Shown here: positions 12,095 through 22,583 of the stretch, piece by piece
Layout: each line of letters begins with the position of its first letter
Position numbering within the stretch: the stretch's first letter is position 1
DNA from: Gordius sp. MW1
Lineage: Eukaryota > Nematomorpha > Gordioida > Gordea > Gordiidae
Reading direction: 5' to 3'
NCBI GenBank assembly: GCA_964036665.1
Contig: OZ038526.1
Coordinates: 34,348,001 to 34,412,000, forward strand
DNA length: 64,000 nucleotides
The notes under the pieces: generated by a model
What the model was told of the DNA's origin: nothing
What the model saw: the letters and a program-made list of their open reading frames with translations, nothing else
Databases searched by the model: none
Program-made: the position numbers and the translations under genes

Positions 12095-12100
12095 CTAGCG
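12092..12100 (+). promoter_or_regulatory. Candidate leaky stop codon between gag and pol
   Basis: The gag stop is TGA followed by CTAG. UGA-CUA is an established readthrough context in animal mRNAs and RNA viruses. Gag (11594) and pol (12125) are in the same frame with no other stop between them, so readthrough would yield a Gag-Pol fusion. Readthrough itself is inferred. Confidence 0.5.
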
Positions 12101-12124
12101 CAGGATAGTTCGAACTATATAAAT

Positions 12125-15100
12125 ATGCGCACGGTAGATATAAATAAAGTTTTGAATTCGTCAGCTTCACCTTTAGTGACAGTAGATGTCGATAATTTTA
12201 AGATAAAATTTATATTAGATACTGGCGCCGCAATATCAATTATTAGTTTTAAAACATTTAAAAAATTTTGGCCCAACCGAAATTTGGAAACTGCCAATAT
12301 AATTGCAAAACAAGTTGATAATACTTTCATTACTGTCCTGGGTAGGATTAATGTTTTAGTTAAAGTGGCAGGATTTGTGGTTGAATTGGATTTATATATT
12401 ATTAAAGAGAATGTCGATAATATAATGGGCTGGTCCTGGATTAGGATAATTGGGCCCCAAATTCAATGGTGGGGATTATGTAATAAAGATAATGCCCGCG
12501 AAATTTTCAAGGTTGATGTTAAGTCCATGGTGATGTCGAAGGCGTTGTCAGGTAGTTCACAGTGCAGGGATTTCACACCCGTTTTTCATTCTGATTTAGG
12601 GCGCATAGCCCATAGATCAGATAACTCGGGAGGTCCCGTCTGCCAAGAACGACCCATTTTTCATGCCGATTTACAGTGCGGGGTACCTCTGGAACCCACT
12701 TGCCATAAATTAGCTAACCTGGGGGCAAAGCCTAATTTGGTCACAACATGGCACACCAAAATTGATAATATAAAAAACCAATTCTCTAAAATTTTTGAAC
12801 CTGGTTTAGGATGCTTAAATGACGAAATATTTTAGGTTCGAGTTAATTTAAATGCGATTCCTAAATTTTGTGCTGCCAGGCGCGTACCTTTAATTTTGAA
12901 AAATAAGGTCGACGAAGTAATTAAAACATGGTTAAAGGATAACGTAATTGAACCTATTGGCTATTCAGAATGGGCTACACCTTTGGTACCGGTCAGGAAG
13001 ACTGACGGTACAGTTAGGGTTTGTGCTGATTATAGAATCACGGTAAACAAATGTATCATTGAGGTAAAATACCCATTGCCAAGATTAGAAATTATTTTTG
13101 TTAAATTAATAGGCGCTAAATTTTTCTCAAAAATTGACCTTGCCAACGCTTACTTGCAATTACAGGTAGATGAAAAGTCATCGCGGCTCCTAACAATTAA
13201 TACTGATGCCGGACTTTTTAAATTTAAAAGGCTACCTTTTGGCTTAAGCATTTCAGCAGCTATTTTTCAGCGTGCTATGGCGTCGATTTTTAGTAATTTA
13301 GACGGTATAATATTTTATTTGGACGATATATTAATAACGGGACGAACGAAAGAAGAGCATGATTTGCGTCTTGTTCGGGTCTTGAATTTAATTAGTCTAA
13401 AAGGTTTAAAAGTTTCAGCTAAGAAATGTGTTTTTGGGACTGAACAAATTGTCTATTTAGGACATATTTTAAATAATGGTAATATTCAACCAAAGTATGA
13501 CAAGATAGAAGCCATTAAAAATGTTAAGTTACCTGCAAATAAAAAGGAACTATCGTCATTTATGGGTTTAATGAACTATTACAGTAAATTTATAAATAAT
13601 TACACTGAATATGCTGGACCATTGTACAAATTGACAAAAAAAGACATCATATTTAAATGGAGTAAAAGTTATATTGAAAAATTTGTTTTTTTGAAAAATA
13701 TCTTGCTTAAAAAACCCATTTTAAGATGTTTTGATCCTAATAAACAACATATACTAAGGGTCGACGCATCCAATATTGGTATTGGAGGCGCATTATGTCA
13801 GGTTGAGGATGGAATGGAGCATCCAGTTTTGTATTTTTCGCGTAAATTAAATAAAACGGAGGTGGGATATTCTGTTATAGAACGCGAGGCATTAGCGATG
13901 ATTTACGGATTACAACGATGTCGCGAATATTTAATTGGCAAATCGTTTACTGTAGTTACAGATCATAAGCCGCTTGTTGCTTTATTTAAAAAGGCGAACG
14001 CCGAACTATTAATGTCTCCTAGGTTACAACGTTGGCTTGTAATGTTGGGAAATTTTACGTTAACCCTAAAATACGGCAAGGGAAAGGACAATCATTTGGC
14101 TGATGTACTATCGCGTTTGGGCGCAGATACCATTGAGGCCGATGATTTACCTTTGTCTTGTGATATAATAGGAGGACATGTAATCAATGCTTTAAATATT
14201 TTAGATTTAAACGATATTGTTAAGGAAAGTAACGCGGACCCTGAATTATGTAAAGTAAAAGATATTTTGGCAGTCTTAGACGATAAAATTAATGTACCCA
14301 CCCCTTTTAAACATGTTTTGAACGAATTATATGTAGAAGATTATGTTCTTAAAAAGCATGATAGGTTAGTGGTACCGATTAAGCTTCGTCAGGAAGTGCT
14401 AAAAATATTACATCAGGGACACTGTGGGATGGTTAAAATGAAAGGCTTGGCCAGACAATACGTCTGGTGGCCGCAATTAACTAAAGACATCCAAAAATTC
14501 GTAAGGCAGTGTGAGCTTTGTAAGCTTGATGCACCAATGCCGCGTAGGAATAAAAAATCTAGGTGGCCTCGTCCTAAATTTCCATGGGAGCGTATACACA
14601 TAGATTTTTTCGAATTAGATAAAAAACGGTACATCTTAATAGTAGATGCGTTTTCCGGTTGGACGGAATTTAAAGTTATATCAAATATATCAAGTAGAGT
14701 AACAATTACAATTTTAAAGGAATTGATAGGGAATTACGGGTTTCCAGAAATAATTGTTACGGATAATGGTAAAGCTTTTGTTAGCAACGAATTTAAACAA
14801 TTTTGTTTAAAATATAAAATTAACCATATTTTAACTCCACCGTACCATCCAAGCTCTAATGGGCAGGTAGAAAGGTATGTAGGTATTGTTAAAAAATGGT
14901 TGAACATAGCTAAAGTAACGAAGGACGGAACGTGGTTATCTAAACTTTATCACAATATGTCACCACGGTATCCTAATCGTGCTCCGGTTAGCTATGAGTT
15001 TTTGAATCGTAAATTAAGGTACCCACCCGACTTTTTAAAGTTCACTGAACACCAAACATCGCCCAGTATTAGTGTGCCAAAGTTTACGGTAAACCAAAGA

Positions 15101-15253
15101 GTTTGGTATCGAAACTATTTGGGTAAACCTAAATGGGTGTTAGGTGTAATTATAAAACAGTTAGGTACTAAAATCTACAAAGTTAAGGACTTAAAGGAAA
15201 ATAAATTTGAAATTAGGCATGCTGAACAATTAAAATTGTTTGATGCTATATAA
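12125..15253 (+). CDS. pol: Pol polyprotein: protease, RT, RNase H, integrase (one in-frame UAG)
   Basis: One frame carries all Gypsy Pol domains. Protease: LDTGA with the active Asp near residue 32. After an in-frame TAG at 12833-12835 the frame continues through the usual RT lead-in (VDEVIKTWLKDNVIEP, VRVCADYR, FKRLPFGLSISAAIFQ). The catalytic box YLDD is at 13316-13327. RNase H shows RVDASNIGIGG, EREALAMIYGLQ and VVTDHKPL. Integrase has an H-x2-H...C-x2-C finger (14410-14525) and the D, D, E triad in IVDAFSGW, VTDNGKAF and NGQVERYV. The C-terminus (WVLGVIIKQLGTKIYKV) resembles the GPY/F module. Only the TAG interrupts about 1,040 codons. It is either a recent nonsense mutation or a second suppressed stop; position and context favour mutation. 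Methionine 12125 is simply the first in frame and translation may start in gag. Confidence 0.9.
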
Positions 15254-15370
15254 TTATGTTCAACGTTTATTGCTATTCAGATGAGAATTAATGCTCTTGG
15301 TGCGACGTAGATTTGGAAGTGACATCTACCATCAAGGAACGAAAGAGTTCCAGTATACATTCTAATCAGA

Positions 15371-15748
15371 GTGGAGACGGACGAAAGTGCAAGATTATTA
15401 AGCTTGACGCACTCTCTGGGTCCGCCAGGCCAGGTCGGGAGGTCGTATCCACAACGCCCAAGATCTCCAAGACGACCAAGACAGGAGGGGGCTGCGGTCA
15501 GAAGAAACGGAAATACGAGCGGGGAGCAACGACGAAACGTATCTGGAAATCCACCGTTACTCCGTCCTCCGATCTTGAAAAGGAAGAAGTGTTGGGGGTG
15601 TAAGGCCAAACACCTGCCCCCAATGTGCTTAAAATTAAAAACCGGTTTGGGAAAGACAACCCAACCCAACGATATCACAGAGCTGGAGTCCGGGGTGATT
15701 ATGGACACCCTGAATTTGGACAGCCCTGGCCCTTCGACTTCTCAATAA
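15371..15748 (+). CDS. Small basic ORF with zinc-knuckle-like motif, after pol
   Basis: A 125-residue frame lies between pol and the 3' LTR, where env would sit in a retrovirus-like element. It is rich in Arg, Pro and Gly (SYPQRPRSPRRPRQEG), then has CWGCKAKHLPPMC, a C-x2-C-x3-H-x4-C pattern close to a CCHC knuckle. There is no signal peptide or membrane segment, so it is not env-like. The stretch is much more GC-rich than the rest of the element, suggesting a captured sequence. Overlapping frames (15313-15603 +, 15277-15708 -) are also open, as GC-rich DNA tends to be, so the coding frame is uncertain. It may supply nucleocapsid-like function lost from gag (speculative). Confidence 0.4.
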   Translation: METDESARLLSLTHSLGPPGQVGRSYPQRPRSPRRPRQEGAAVRRNGNTSGEQRRNVSGNPPLLRPPILKRKKCWGCKAKHLPPMCLKLKTGLGKTTQPNDITELESGVIMDTLNLDSPGPSTSQ

Positions 15749-15758
15749 AAGGGAAAGG
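15747..15758 (+). promoter_or_regulatory. Polypurine tract
   Basis: AAAAGGGAAAGG directly precedes the 3' LTR, the usual plus-strand priming site of LTR elements. Confidence 0.8.
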
Positions 15759-16373
15759 TGTGGTATACGTGTATACCACGTAACCATATGTTGGTATATC
15801 GCGTTTTAATGTCCGCGGTATACTTTGATCTTACTTAGATTTATTTTATTAATATTAATGTAAAAGGGTTAAAGAACGGTTCTGCAATCCTTATAATTAA
15901 AAAAGGGAATTGGTCAAAGGAAGGCATTTTTACCGCGGGTTAACCTAGACGCGGAAGTGGCTAATTTTCTTTGACGCTTTCTTTTTTTAATTACTTTTTA
16001 TTTTAATTTTTAACCCAGCCACATATGGAACTCATTTTTGCAGCCCCGTCTGAAGATTTCCCGTACATTGCTCGTTCAATCAAGTCCACCACCCTGGGAA
16101 GATTCAACAGCTATAAAAGCGAAATCCCATGTCAATAATTGAGTCCTTATAAATTTTTCCAAAACTTTGTACTCTTCCTAAACCCTTGTAATTGTCCCCA
16201 ATCCCTACATCTTTCCCCTTTTATTGTAATTTTACGAAACATTTCAATTTTACCGTCGCCAATCACTTTAATTGTAAATCGCCTTTAATTGTAAATATTT
16301 AGACGTATTAGCGTAAATAAAGTTATTTTAAATCCTTCGCGCAGCCCTTTTTACTCGGTCGCCAGACATTACA
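15759..16373 (+). repeat. 3' LTR of the Gypsy element
   Basis: 615 bp, identical to the 5' LTR except at 16035 and 16309; followed by the target duplication ATTAT. Confidence 0.95.
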
Positions 16374-16579
16374 ATTATATACACTTAATTATATACCACC
16401 CTATACCAAATAATTTGTATTTATTAATTATATAATTGAGTGTATAATATATTATAATAAATATGTAGTAATTGCTTATATATAATTCTATATATAGTAT
16501 CATATACAATTATTTGTTTAAACATATGTTCATATATTTTTTGCTAATTTTAATTTTAGATTTAATGTCTAATTTGTTA
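16374..16579 (+). repeat. 116-bp tandem repeat, right part
   Basis: Continues the interrupted unit (ACTTAATTATATACCACCC) beyond the Gypsy insertion, then drifts into AT-rich sequence. Confidence 0.6.
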
Positions 16580-17318
16580 GGCTGTCAGTATTATGAACTG
16601 TCGTTATTTTGAACATGATTCGCCAAAATTTATCAAGAGATCAAGATGATACTGGCATTATACCTATTATATTAACCAAACGCAAACCAAATGGTATTAA
16701 TTTAATTTTAATTAAATTATACATAGATGACCTTCCATACAATAATTTTACACAAAGACTTCATATTTATTCATGTATTTTATAGAGGATAGCCAAAAAT
16801 TATCAAAAAATAATACAGACAGAGACAGAGACATTATACCTATATTAACCAAACCAAATGGTATTAATTTAATTTTAATTATACATAGATGACCTTCCAT
16901 ACAATAATTTTACACAAAGACTTTATAATTTATTCATGTATTTTATAGAGGATAGCCAAAAATTATCAAAAAATAATACAGACAGAGACATTATACCTAT
17001 ATTAACCAAACCAATGGTATTAATTTAATTTTAATTATACATAGATGACCTTCCATACAATAATTTTACACAAAGACTTTATAATTTATTTATGTATTTT
17101 ATAGAGGATAGCCAAAAATTATCAAAAAATAATACAGACAGAGACATTATTCCTATATTAACCAAACCAATGGTATTAATTTAATTTTAATTATACATAG
17201 ATGACCTTATTTTCCATTCCATACAATAGAGTTACACAAAGACTTTAATTTATTTATGTATTTTATAGAGGATAGCGCTTCTGTTCAAAATAACGACAGT
17301 ATCATAATACTGACAACC
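16580..17318. mobile_element. Inverted-repeat element with internal 155-bp tandem units
   Basis: Ends GCTGTCAGTATTATGAACTG (16581) and CATAATACTGACAACC (to 17318) are inverted copies, each followed inward by TCGTTATTTTGAAC or its complement. Between them are about four 155-bp units (ATTATACCTATATTAACC at 16652, 16833, 16989, 17144). No coding capacity. A partial related copy starts at 17628, and another end is at 6229-6363. Superfamily not determined. Confidence 0.7.
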
Positions 17319-17786
17319 ATTATATTATATAATAAAATATATAGAATTATATATAAGCAATTTCTACATACTTATTATAATATATTAAACACTAAATTAT
17401 ATAATTAACAAAGAAAAGTTATTATAAAATTACTTAATCTTATTAAGTGTTATATACTTGTGCATTCCATGAGGAGTATAGCTTGAAATATATTCAATAC
17501 TAAATTAAATAATTAAGTATTACAAGTTAGTCTGGTAAAGGGTGCTATATAATTAAGTGTATATAATAAACTATATGTAATAATATAAAAGCAATTTATA
17601 CATACTTAATATATTAAATACTAATTTTTTATGGTTGTCGTTATTATGATACTGTGGTTATTTTGAACATGATTCGAGGATAGCCAAAAATTATCAAAAT
17701 AATACAGACAGAGACATTATATTATACCTATATTAACCAAATCAAATGGTATTAATTTAATTTTAATCATACCCAAATTTTATAAT
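17319..17786 (-). repeat. Inverted copies of the 116-bp repeat and a partial foldback copy
   Basis: 17319-17410 and 17489-17622 are reverse-complement copies of the units at 10247-10480. 17628-17775 repeats part of the neighbouring foldback element. The two sides thus form a nested inverted arrangement around the 155-bp array. Confidence 0.6.
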
Positions 17787-17859
17787 TTTTATGTTGAAAT
17801 AAAAATGTTATAAATTTTTTTTTGAGATTTCCCCCCCGGCAGAAAATCCTGGCTACGCG

Positions 17860-18345
17860 CTTGAAAGTAATTAATAAATAGCGGGTTTGTTAATATTTTT
17901 ATGAAGAAAATAATAACCCATTTTAGGTTAAAAGTACCGAAATTAATTTTAAAGTACACTCTAATTAGCGCCATCTATGGGCAATTTTAATTAGTAACTA
18001 ATTTGACTATATATAGCCTCATCTTTTTTAGCGTGTGATTTGAAAATTATTACAGACACATAACGTTTTCGCTCTTTTTAGAGCTCATCAGTATCCCATA
18101 GTTTTCTAGAGAGATAGATATATATAAGGCCAAATTAGATTCAACACATTCTTATGGTGGTGATGGTGAAGGAATAACCCTCATTATTAGGGTAGATAAT
18201 AATTATTTTGTTATAATATATTTGAAAGTAATTAATAAGTTGCGGGTTTGTTAATAGTTTTATTAAAATAATAATAACCCCTTTTTGGAGTGCCGCAATT
18301 TATTTAAAAGTACACTCTAATTAGCGCTATCAATAGGCATAAAAT
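17860..18345. mobile_element. MITE-like repeat, same family as 41293-41788
   Basis: Contains GCGCCATCTAT, AACGTTTTCGCTCTT and GCGGGTTTGTTAATA blocks that recur at 41293-41788. The two ends (TTAATAAATAGCGGGTTTGT and TTAATAAGTTGCGGGTTTGT) are direct rather than inverted here, suggesting a rearranged or dimeric copy. No coding region. Confidence 0.55.
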
Positions 18346-18590
18346 TCTTAGATTATTTAGTTATTCAAATCATTCCTCATTATCAATAGTAAGTTATTTG
18401 TATTAGTTATTTTATTTATATTGTTTAGTTATTCAAATCTATAGTAACTCGCATGGGCGTAGCCAGGTTTTGGATTAGGAGGGGGGAGCGAAACGTTCAA
18501 AAGTTCAATTAGAGGGGGGGGGCAAAACATAAAATTTTTAAGGCTTTTTGCATTAAATAAAATATTTTTTCGCCATTTAGGGGGGGGGCC

Positions 18591-18728
18591 CATCACGTGA
18601 CTTTTCGCTATAAAAGACACGCCAATTGCCGGAGGGCTCATTCGTTCGTTTCTCCTCTTTCACCTTTCAGCCCTCCGCAACTTCCTATACACTTTTTTCC
18701 TTTTTTACCTTGTAACCTCCTAAAAATT
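18591..18728 (+). repeat. 5' terminal direct repeat of retroelement copy 1
   Basis: 138 bp, starting CATCACGTGACTTTTCGC and carrying TATAAAAG at 18609-18616, a likely promoter. It recurs at 21418-21555 and, inverted, at 23504-23367, always 138 bp. It lacks the TG...CA ends of ordinary LTRs. Confidence 0.85.
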
Positions 18729-18768
18729 ATTGTCCCTGGCCCCTTTCCGTTGTTAATTTATATATTGT

Positions 18769-19509
18769 ATGCCCATCACTAGGTCACAATCGGAAACAAC
18801 TCCAAGATCAATCCGAACAACAAGATTCATTGAAGGAGCTGTACGTAATCTTAACTTCGAAAGAGCACCCAGAGGAGACATAACACCACCGGCGGACACA
18901 ACACTAACGGGAAATATCAAAATGGAAGAAATACTTGAAAGACTCACAAGGAATCAAGAGATGATGATGGAAGAGAATGCGCTAATGCGTAGAATGAACA
19001 AATCAGTAGTCTAAATGTTGCAAAGGATGTTAATTAATGCAGGAAGCCCCACTCCGTTGCCAGGGGCTTCCCAAGCATCCGGCACGATGCCGGCGACAGT
19101 CCAAATCTTACCAGCCCCAGAGCCTCTGCGTATGTCCCAGTCGGTATGGGACGATATACAACTTCATATCAAAGGGCTGGAAGATCTGACAATGGACCCG
19201 GAGGCTCGCGTTGCGAAAAGAGACAAGCACGAAGCAAAATACGCCTTGCATACAGCCAAATTAATGAAACCTATGCCAATTGAAGCACTGATCCCAGTGG
19301 ACGACCAACTCAAAACCCTATGCCTAGCAATCCGATTTAATTGGGCAACCGCCACAAGAATGGATGCATCGTGGCTCAAGGAGATGAAAATTTCCGATGT
19401 GGGAATGTCCCGGCAGGCTAAAAGGCAGTTTTTTTCGAGCGCTGGCAGGGGAGAAGGCGGCACAAAGAGCCGCAACTTCAAGAAGAGCGCGGCCCCTGCC
19501 CAGCGTTAG
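18769..19509 (+). pseudogene. Gag-like ORF1, DIRS-like element copy 1
   Basis: The frame begins MPITRSQSETTPRSIR and encodes about 246 codons, ending in a basic tail (KSRNFKKSAAPAQR). Residues around 45-85 (MEEILERLTRNQEMMMEENA) have heptad-like spacing and predict a coiled coil, as expected of a self-assembling Gag-like protein. A single in-frame TAA at 19012-19014 splits it; copy 2 has a glutamine codon there, so this is a nonsense mutation. The remainder (WDDIQLHIKGLEDLTMDPEA, LIPVDDQLKTLCLAIRFNW) matched no family I can name with certainty. No CCHC knuckle was seen. It is followed about 230 bp later by the pol frame. Confidence 0.65.
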
Positions 19510-19736
19510 GAAGCGCTTACTTGCAACGACCAATAATTGGGAAGTCGGGCCTCGGGCTTACCGCTTCCAACATGTAAAAGGTCCCCTTCCTGGTATAAAG
19601 CATTCTATCCTTTTAAAGGGAGACCCGCCCTATAATCTTCTCGCCGTCAACAGAGGTTCCGCCCATTGAGGCTCCTCAACCACCAACGCCACCCCCATCA
19701 CCGGAGCCGTCAACCGATACCGAACGCCCCAGTGAA

Positions 19737-21374
19737 GTGGCAACCAGGATCGACTCAGTTGAAACATCCCTCGGCGGGGATGCTGGCTCGTCGTCATTGT
19801 GCGAAGTCATGAAAGCTCATAAATTGCGATTCAACTGGGGAAAAACCGACGTCGGCACCGCGCTAACGGGACCTTTAGATATACGAACATCAAGACTAAA
19901 ACCACACCCGTTTATGTCAAGATTCACCCTAAAAGTCCCCTTCAAAGGATATCGGGCTACGCTAGACAAAATAATTAAAAGGGTAAATGGGGGCCTCTTC
20001 TGCCCCCCTAAGAACAAAAGGATCTCCAAAGAAGCACCACCCTACTTCACCGAACTAATAAGAGCAGGAGTAACATCCCAAACACCGGCTCTAGCCATAC
20101 GATCCGCCACTTTCTTCATTGCAAAAACCAAGACGCGAGGGTCATCACTGACCTGGCTGAAGCCTCGAAGAATTTCAGGCCTCATCCCCTCAAACTATCT
20201 ACTATCCCTCTAACCGCAAGGCAACTATCCAACGCAAGATGAGCGGCAAAAGTCGACCTCAAGGCGGCTTTCTTCTCCATCTTAATCCACAACTCAACCA
20301 AGAAATATGTGAGATACGGTTGGAAACGCAAACTATTCCATTACAATGTCTTACCTTTTGGGGCTTCGTTCTCTCCATTTGTGCTTCAGATGATCATAGC
20401 GGACCTAGCAAAGAAATCAATAACAAGGTCCAGCTATAATGTATATTTGGATGACATACTCATCTTTAGCGACGACTATGACAACGTGCAACTGGACCTA
20501 GAAGAGTTGGCAGAGATGGCCAAGGACTGGGGTCTAACAATCAACGTTGGGAAGTCATCAATCCTACCCACACAACACATAGAATATCTAGGAATACTAC
20601 TCAAGCTAGATGTGGGCTCCGTTAAAATATTACCAAACACAATCAGCAGACTTAAACTGGCCGCAGATATCCTCTATCTCTGCATGGAAGATAGAGACGC
20701 ACCAGACCCCCTCGTACTCCTGGAAGCACTCTTGGCCCTTAACTACTTTTACTACAACTTTGCAGGAATGACCAAACTGTTTGCTCTTTTCTATGCCCTA
20801 ACGAATCCAAACGCTCCACCGTTTAATTGAATAACAGCAACAACAAAACTGATGGAAATCATACGAGTCATAGGGGACACCATGCCTCTACACAAAACTT
20901 ACACCACAACTATTGCCGTTGACGCATCAGATTCACACATCGGAATAGCCTGGGACGGGGTCCTATCCTCAATAACCTTCCAAGAAGCTGCTAATAAAAT
21001 AGGATGGGAATGGTCAGGAGAAGGCCACATCACGCTAACCGAAACATTGGCAGCATGTTATAAATACATTCTCGCAAGAGAAAACGGCCATATATACCCC
21101 CGAATAATAACAGACTCAGCAACAGCATACTACGTCTTAAGGAAGGGTGGATCCAATTCACCAGTGGTGGAGGACCTCAAAGCACCTTTGTAACAAAACT
21201 CGGCTACGTTCACTGATAGCACTACACTTCAACATCAAGTGGACCAGCACTGATACCAATCCAGCAGATGTCCCGGAACCTGGTACCCTCTACCAGACAA
21301 TACGGAACAACTTATGCAATACCTGGCTGAGAAACACAAGACGAAGAGATCGACCTAGAATTTTGGAATGGTGA
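19737..21374 (+). pseudogene. RT-RNase H Pol, DIRS-like element copy 1
   Basis: Three frames join to one protein. 19737-20213 holds the N-terminal part (RTSRLKPHPFMSRFTLKV). A 4-bp deletion near 20131 relative to copy 2 shifts the frame. 20309-20830 carries RT blocks LPFGASFSPFVLQMI and the catalytic YLDD (YLDDILIFSDD). A TGA at 20828 precedes the RNase H frame 20852-21193 with D, E, D in AVDASDSHIG, TETLAACYKY and TDSATAYYVL. A further shift near 21175 leads to WTSTDTNPADVPEP, a post-RNase H motif seen in several retroelement groups. A nonsense codon near 20238 (tryptophan in copy 2) adds to the damage. Reading ends about 45 bp before the 3' repeat, so no room remains for an integrase. Confidence 0.8.
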
Positions 21375-21417
21375 ACATTAAAGGAAAAGCTATAGAAAAA
21401 GAACAGAACAATAACCC

Positions 21418-21555
21418 CATCACGTGACTTTTCGCTATAAAAGACACGCCAATTGCCGGAGGGCTCATTTGTTCGTTTCTCCCCTTTCATCTTTCAGCCC
21501 TCCGCAACTTCCTATACACTTTTCCCCTTTTATACCTTGTAACCTCTTAAAAATT
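21418..21555 (+). repeat. 3' terminal direct repeat of retroelement copy 1
   Basis: 138-bp match to 18591-18728 with scattered substitutions. The following 34 bp (21556-21589) match neither copy and form the junction with inverted copy 2. Confidence 0.85.
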
Positions 21556-21589
21556 CGCCATTCTTACATAACATATTTTATACAGGTCC

Positions 21590-22300
21590 AGTTGCACGTT
21601 GTTATAGTCGTCGCTAAAGATGAGTATGTCATCCAAATATACATTATAGCTGTACCTTGTTATTGATTTCTTTGCTAGGTCCGCTATGATCATCTGAAGC
21701 ACAAATGGAGAGAACGAAGCCCCGATAGGTAGGACATTGTAATGGAATAGTTTGCGTTTCCAACCGTATCCCACATATTTCTTGGTTGAGTTATGGATTG
21801 GGATGAAGAAGAAAGCCGCCTTGAGGTCGACTTTTGCCGCCCATCTTGCGTTGGATAGTTGCCTTGCGGTTAGAGGGATAGTAGATAGTTTGAGGGGATG
21901 AGGCCTGAAATTCTTCGAGGCTTCAGCCAGGTCAGTGATGACCCTCGCGTCTCCGTTGGTTTTTGCAATGAAGAAAGTGGCGGATCGTATGGCTAGAGAC
22001 GCTGTTTGGGATGTTACTCCTGCTCTTATTAGTTCGGAGAAGTAGGATGGTGCTCCTTTGGAGATCCTTTTGTTCTTAGGGGGGCAGAAGAGGCCCCCAT
22101 TTGCCCTACTTTTTATTTTGTCTAGCGGCGCCCGATATTTTTCGAAGGCGACCTTTAGGGTGAATCTTGACATAAACGGGTGTGGTTTTAGTCTTGATGT
22201 TCGTATATCTAAAGGTCCCGTTGGCGCGGTGCCGACGTCGGTTTTTCCCCAGTTGAATAGCAATTTATGTGCTTTCATGACTTCGCACAATGACGACGAG
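21590..22300 (-). pseudogene. RT fragment, DIRS-like element copy 2
   Basis: An uninterrupted frame of about 237 codons from CEVMKAHKLLFNWGKTD through WAAKVDLKAAFFFIPIHN and LPIGASFSPFVLQM to YLDDILIFSDD. It retains the residues lost from copy 1 by a 4-bp deletion and a nonsense codon. It is cut at the junction at 21590 and reads a few foreign codons (YKICYVRMANF) before a stop. Without RNase H it cannot be a complete Pol. Comparison of the two copies shows that each carries its own set of lesions, so both derive from an intact source copy. Confidence 0.8.
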
Positions 22301-22583
22301 CCAGCATCCCCGCCGAGGGATGTTTCAACGAGTCGATCCTGGTTGCCACTTCACTGGGGCGTTTAATGGTTGACGGCTCCGGTGATGTGGGTGGCGTTGT
22401 TGGTGAGGAGCCTCAATGGGCGGAACCTTTGCTGACGGCGAGAAGATTATACGGCGGGTCTCTCTTAAAAAGGATGGAATGCTTTTTAACCAGGAAGGGG
22501 ACCTTTTCTCCGCGTCACATGTTGGGAGCGGTAAGCCAGAGGGCCCGACTTCCCAATTATTGGTCGTTGCAAGTAAGCGCTTC

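Larger units (their letters stand above)
10481..16373 (+). mobile_element. Young complete Gypsy-type LTR retrotransposon
   Basis: The element is bounded by two 615-bp LTRs and a 5-bp target duplication ATTAT (10476-10480 and 16374-16378). Order inside: LTR, primer-binding-like site, short gag, protease-RT-RNase H-integrase, a small basic ORF, purine tract, LTR. RNase H before integrase and the RT and integrase motifs place it in the Gypsy (Metaviridae) group. LTRs differ at two positions only (10757 A / 16035 T; 11031 A / 16309 T), so insertion is recent. It split a pre-existing tandem repeat. No envelope gene was seen. Confidence 0.95.
18591..21555 (+). mobile_element. DIRS-like retroelement copy 1, no integrase
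   Basis: Two 138-bp direct repeats flank a Gag-like ORF and an RT-RNase H ORF. The internal region ends right after RNase H; neither a DDE integrase nor a tyrosine recombinase is present. The RT signature (YVRYGWKRKLFHYNVLPFG, YLDDILIF) is closest, by eye, to DIRS-order RTs. Several stops and frameshifts make this copy defective. Confidence 0.75.

Noticed and set aside
15277..15708. 143-codon minus-strand frame in the Gypsy element
   Set aside because: Shadow of a GC-rich stretch; no motif, wrong strand for the element.
19737..21374. Possible endogenous pararetrovirus (hepadnavirus-like) because RNase H is followed by NPADxP and no integrase is present
   Set aside because: Terminal direct repeats, a coiled-coil Gag-like ORF and the LPFG and YLDD context fit a DIRS-like retroelement better; NPAD-type motifs also occur in other retroelements. 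Only a phylogeny could settle it.
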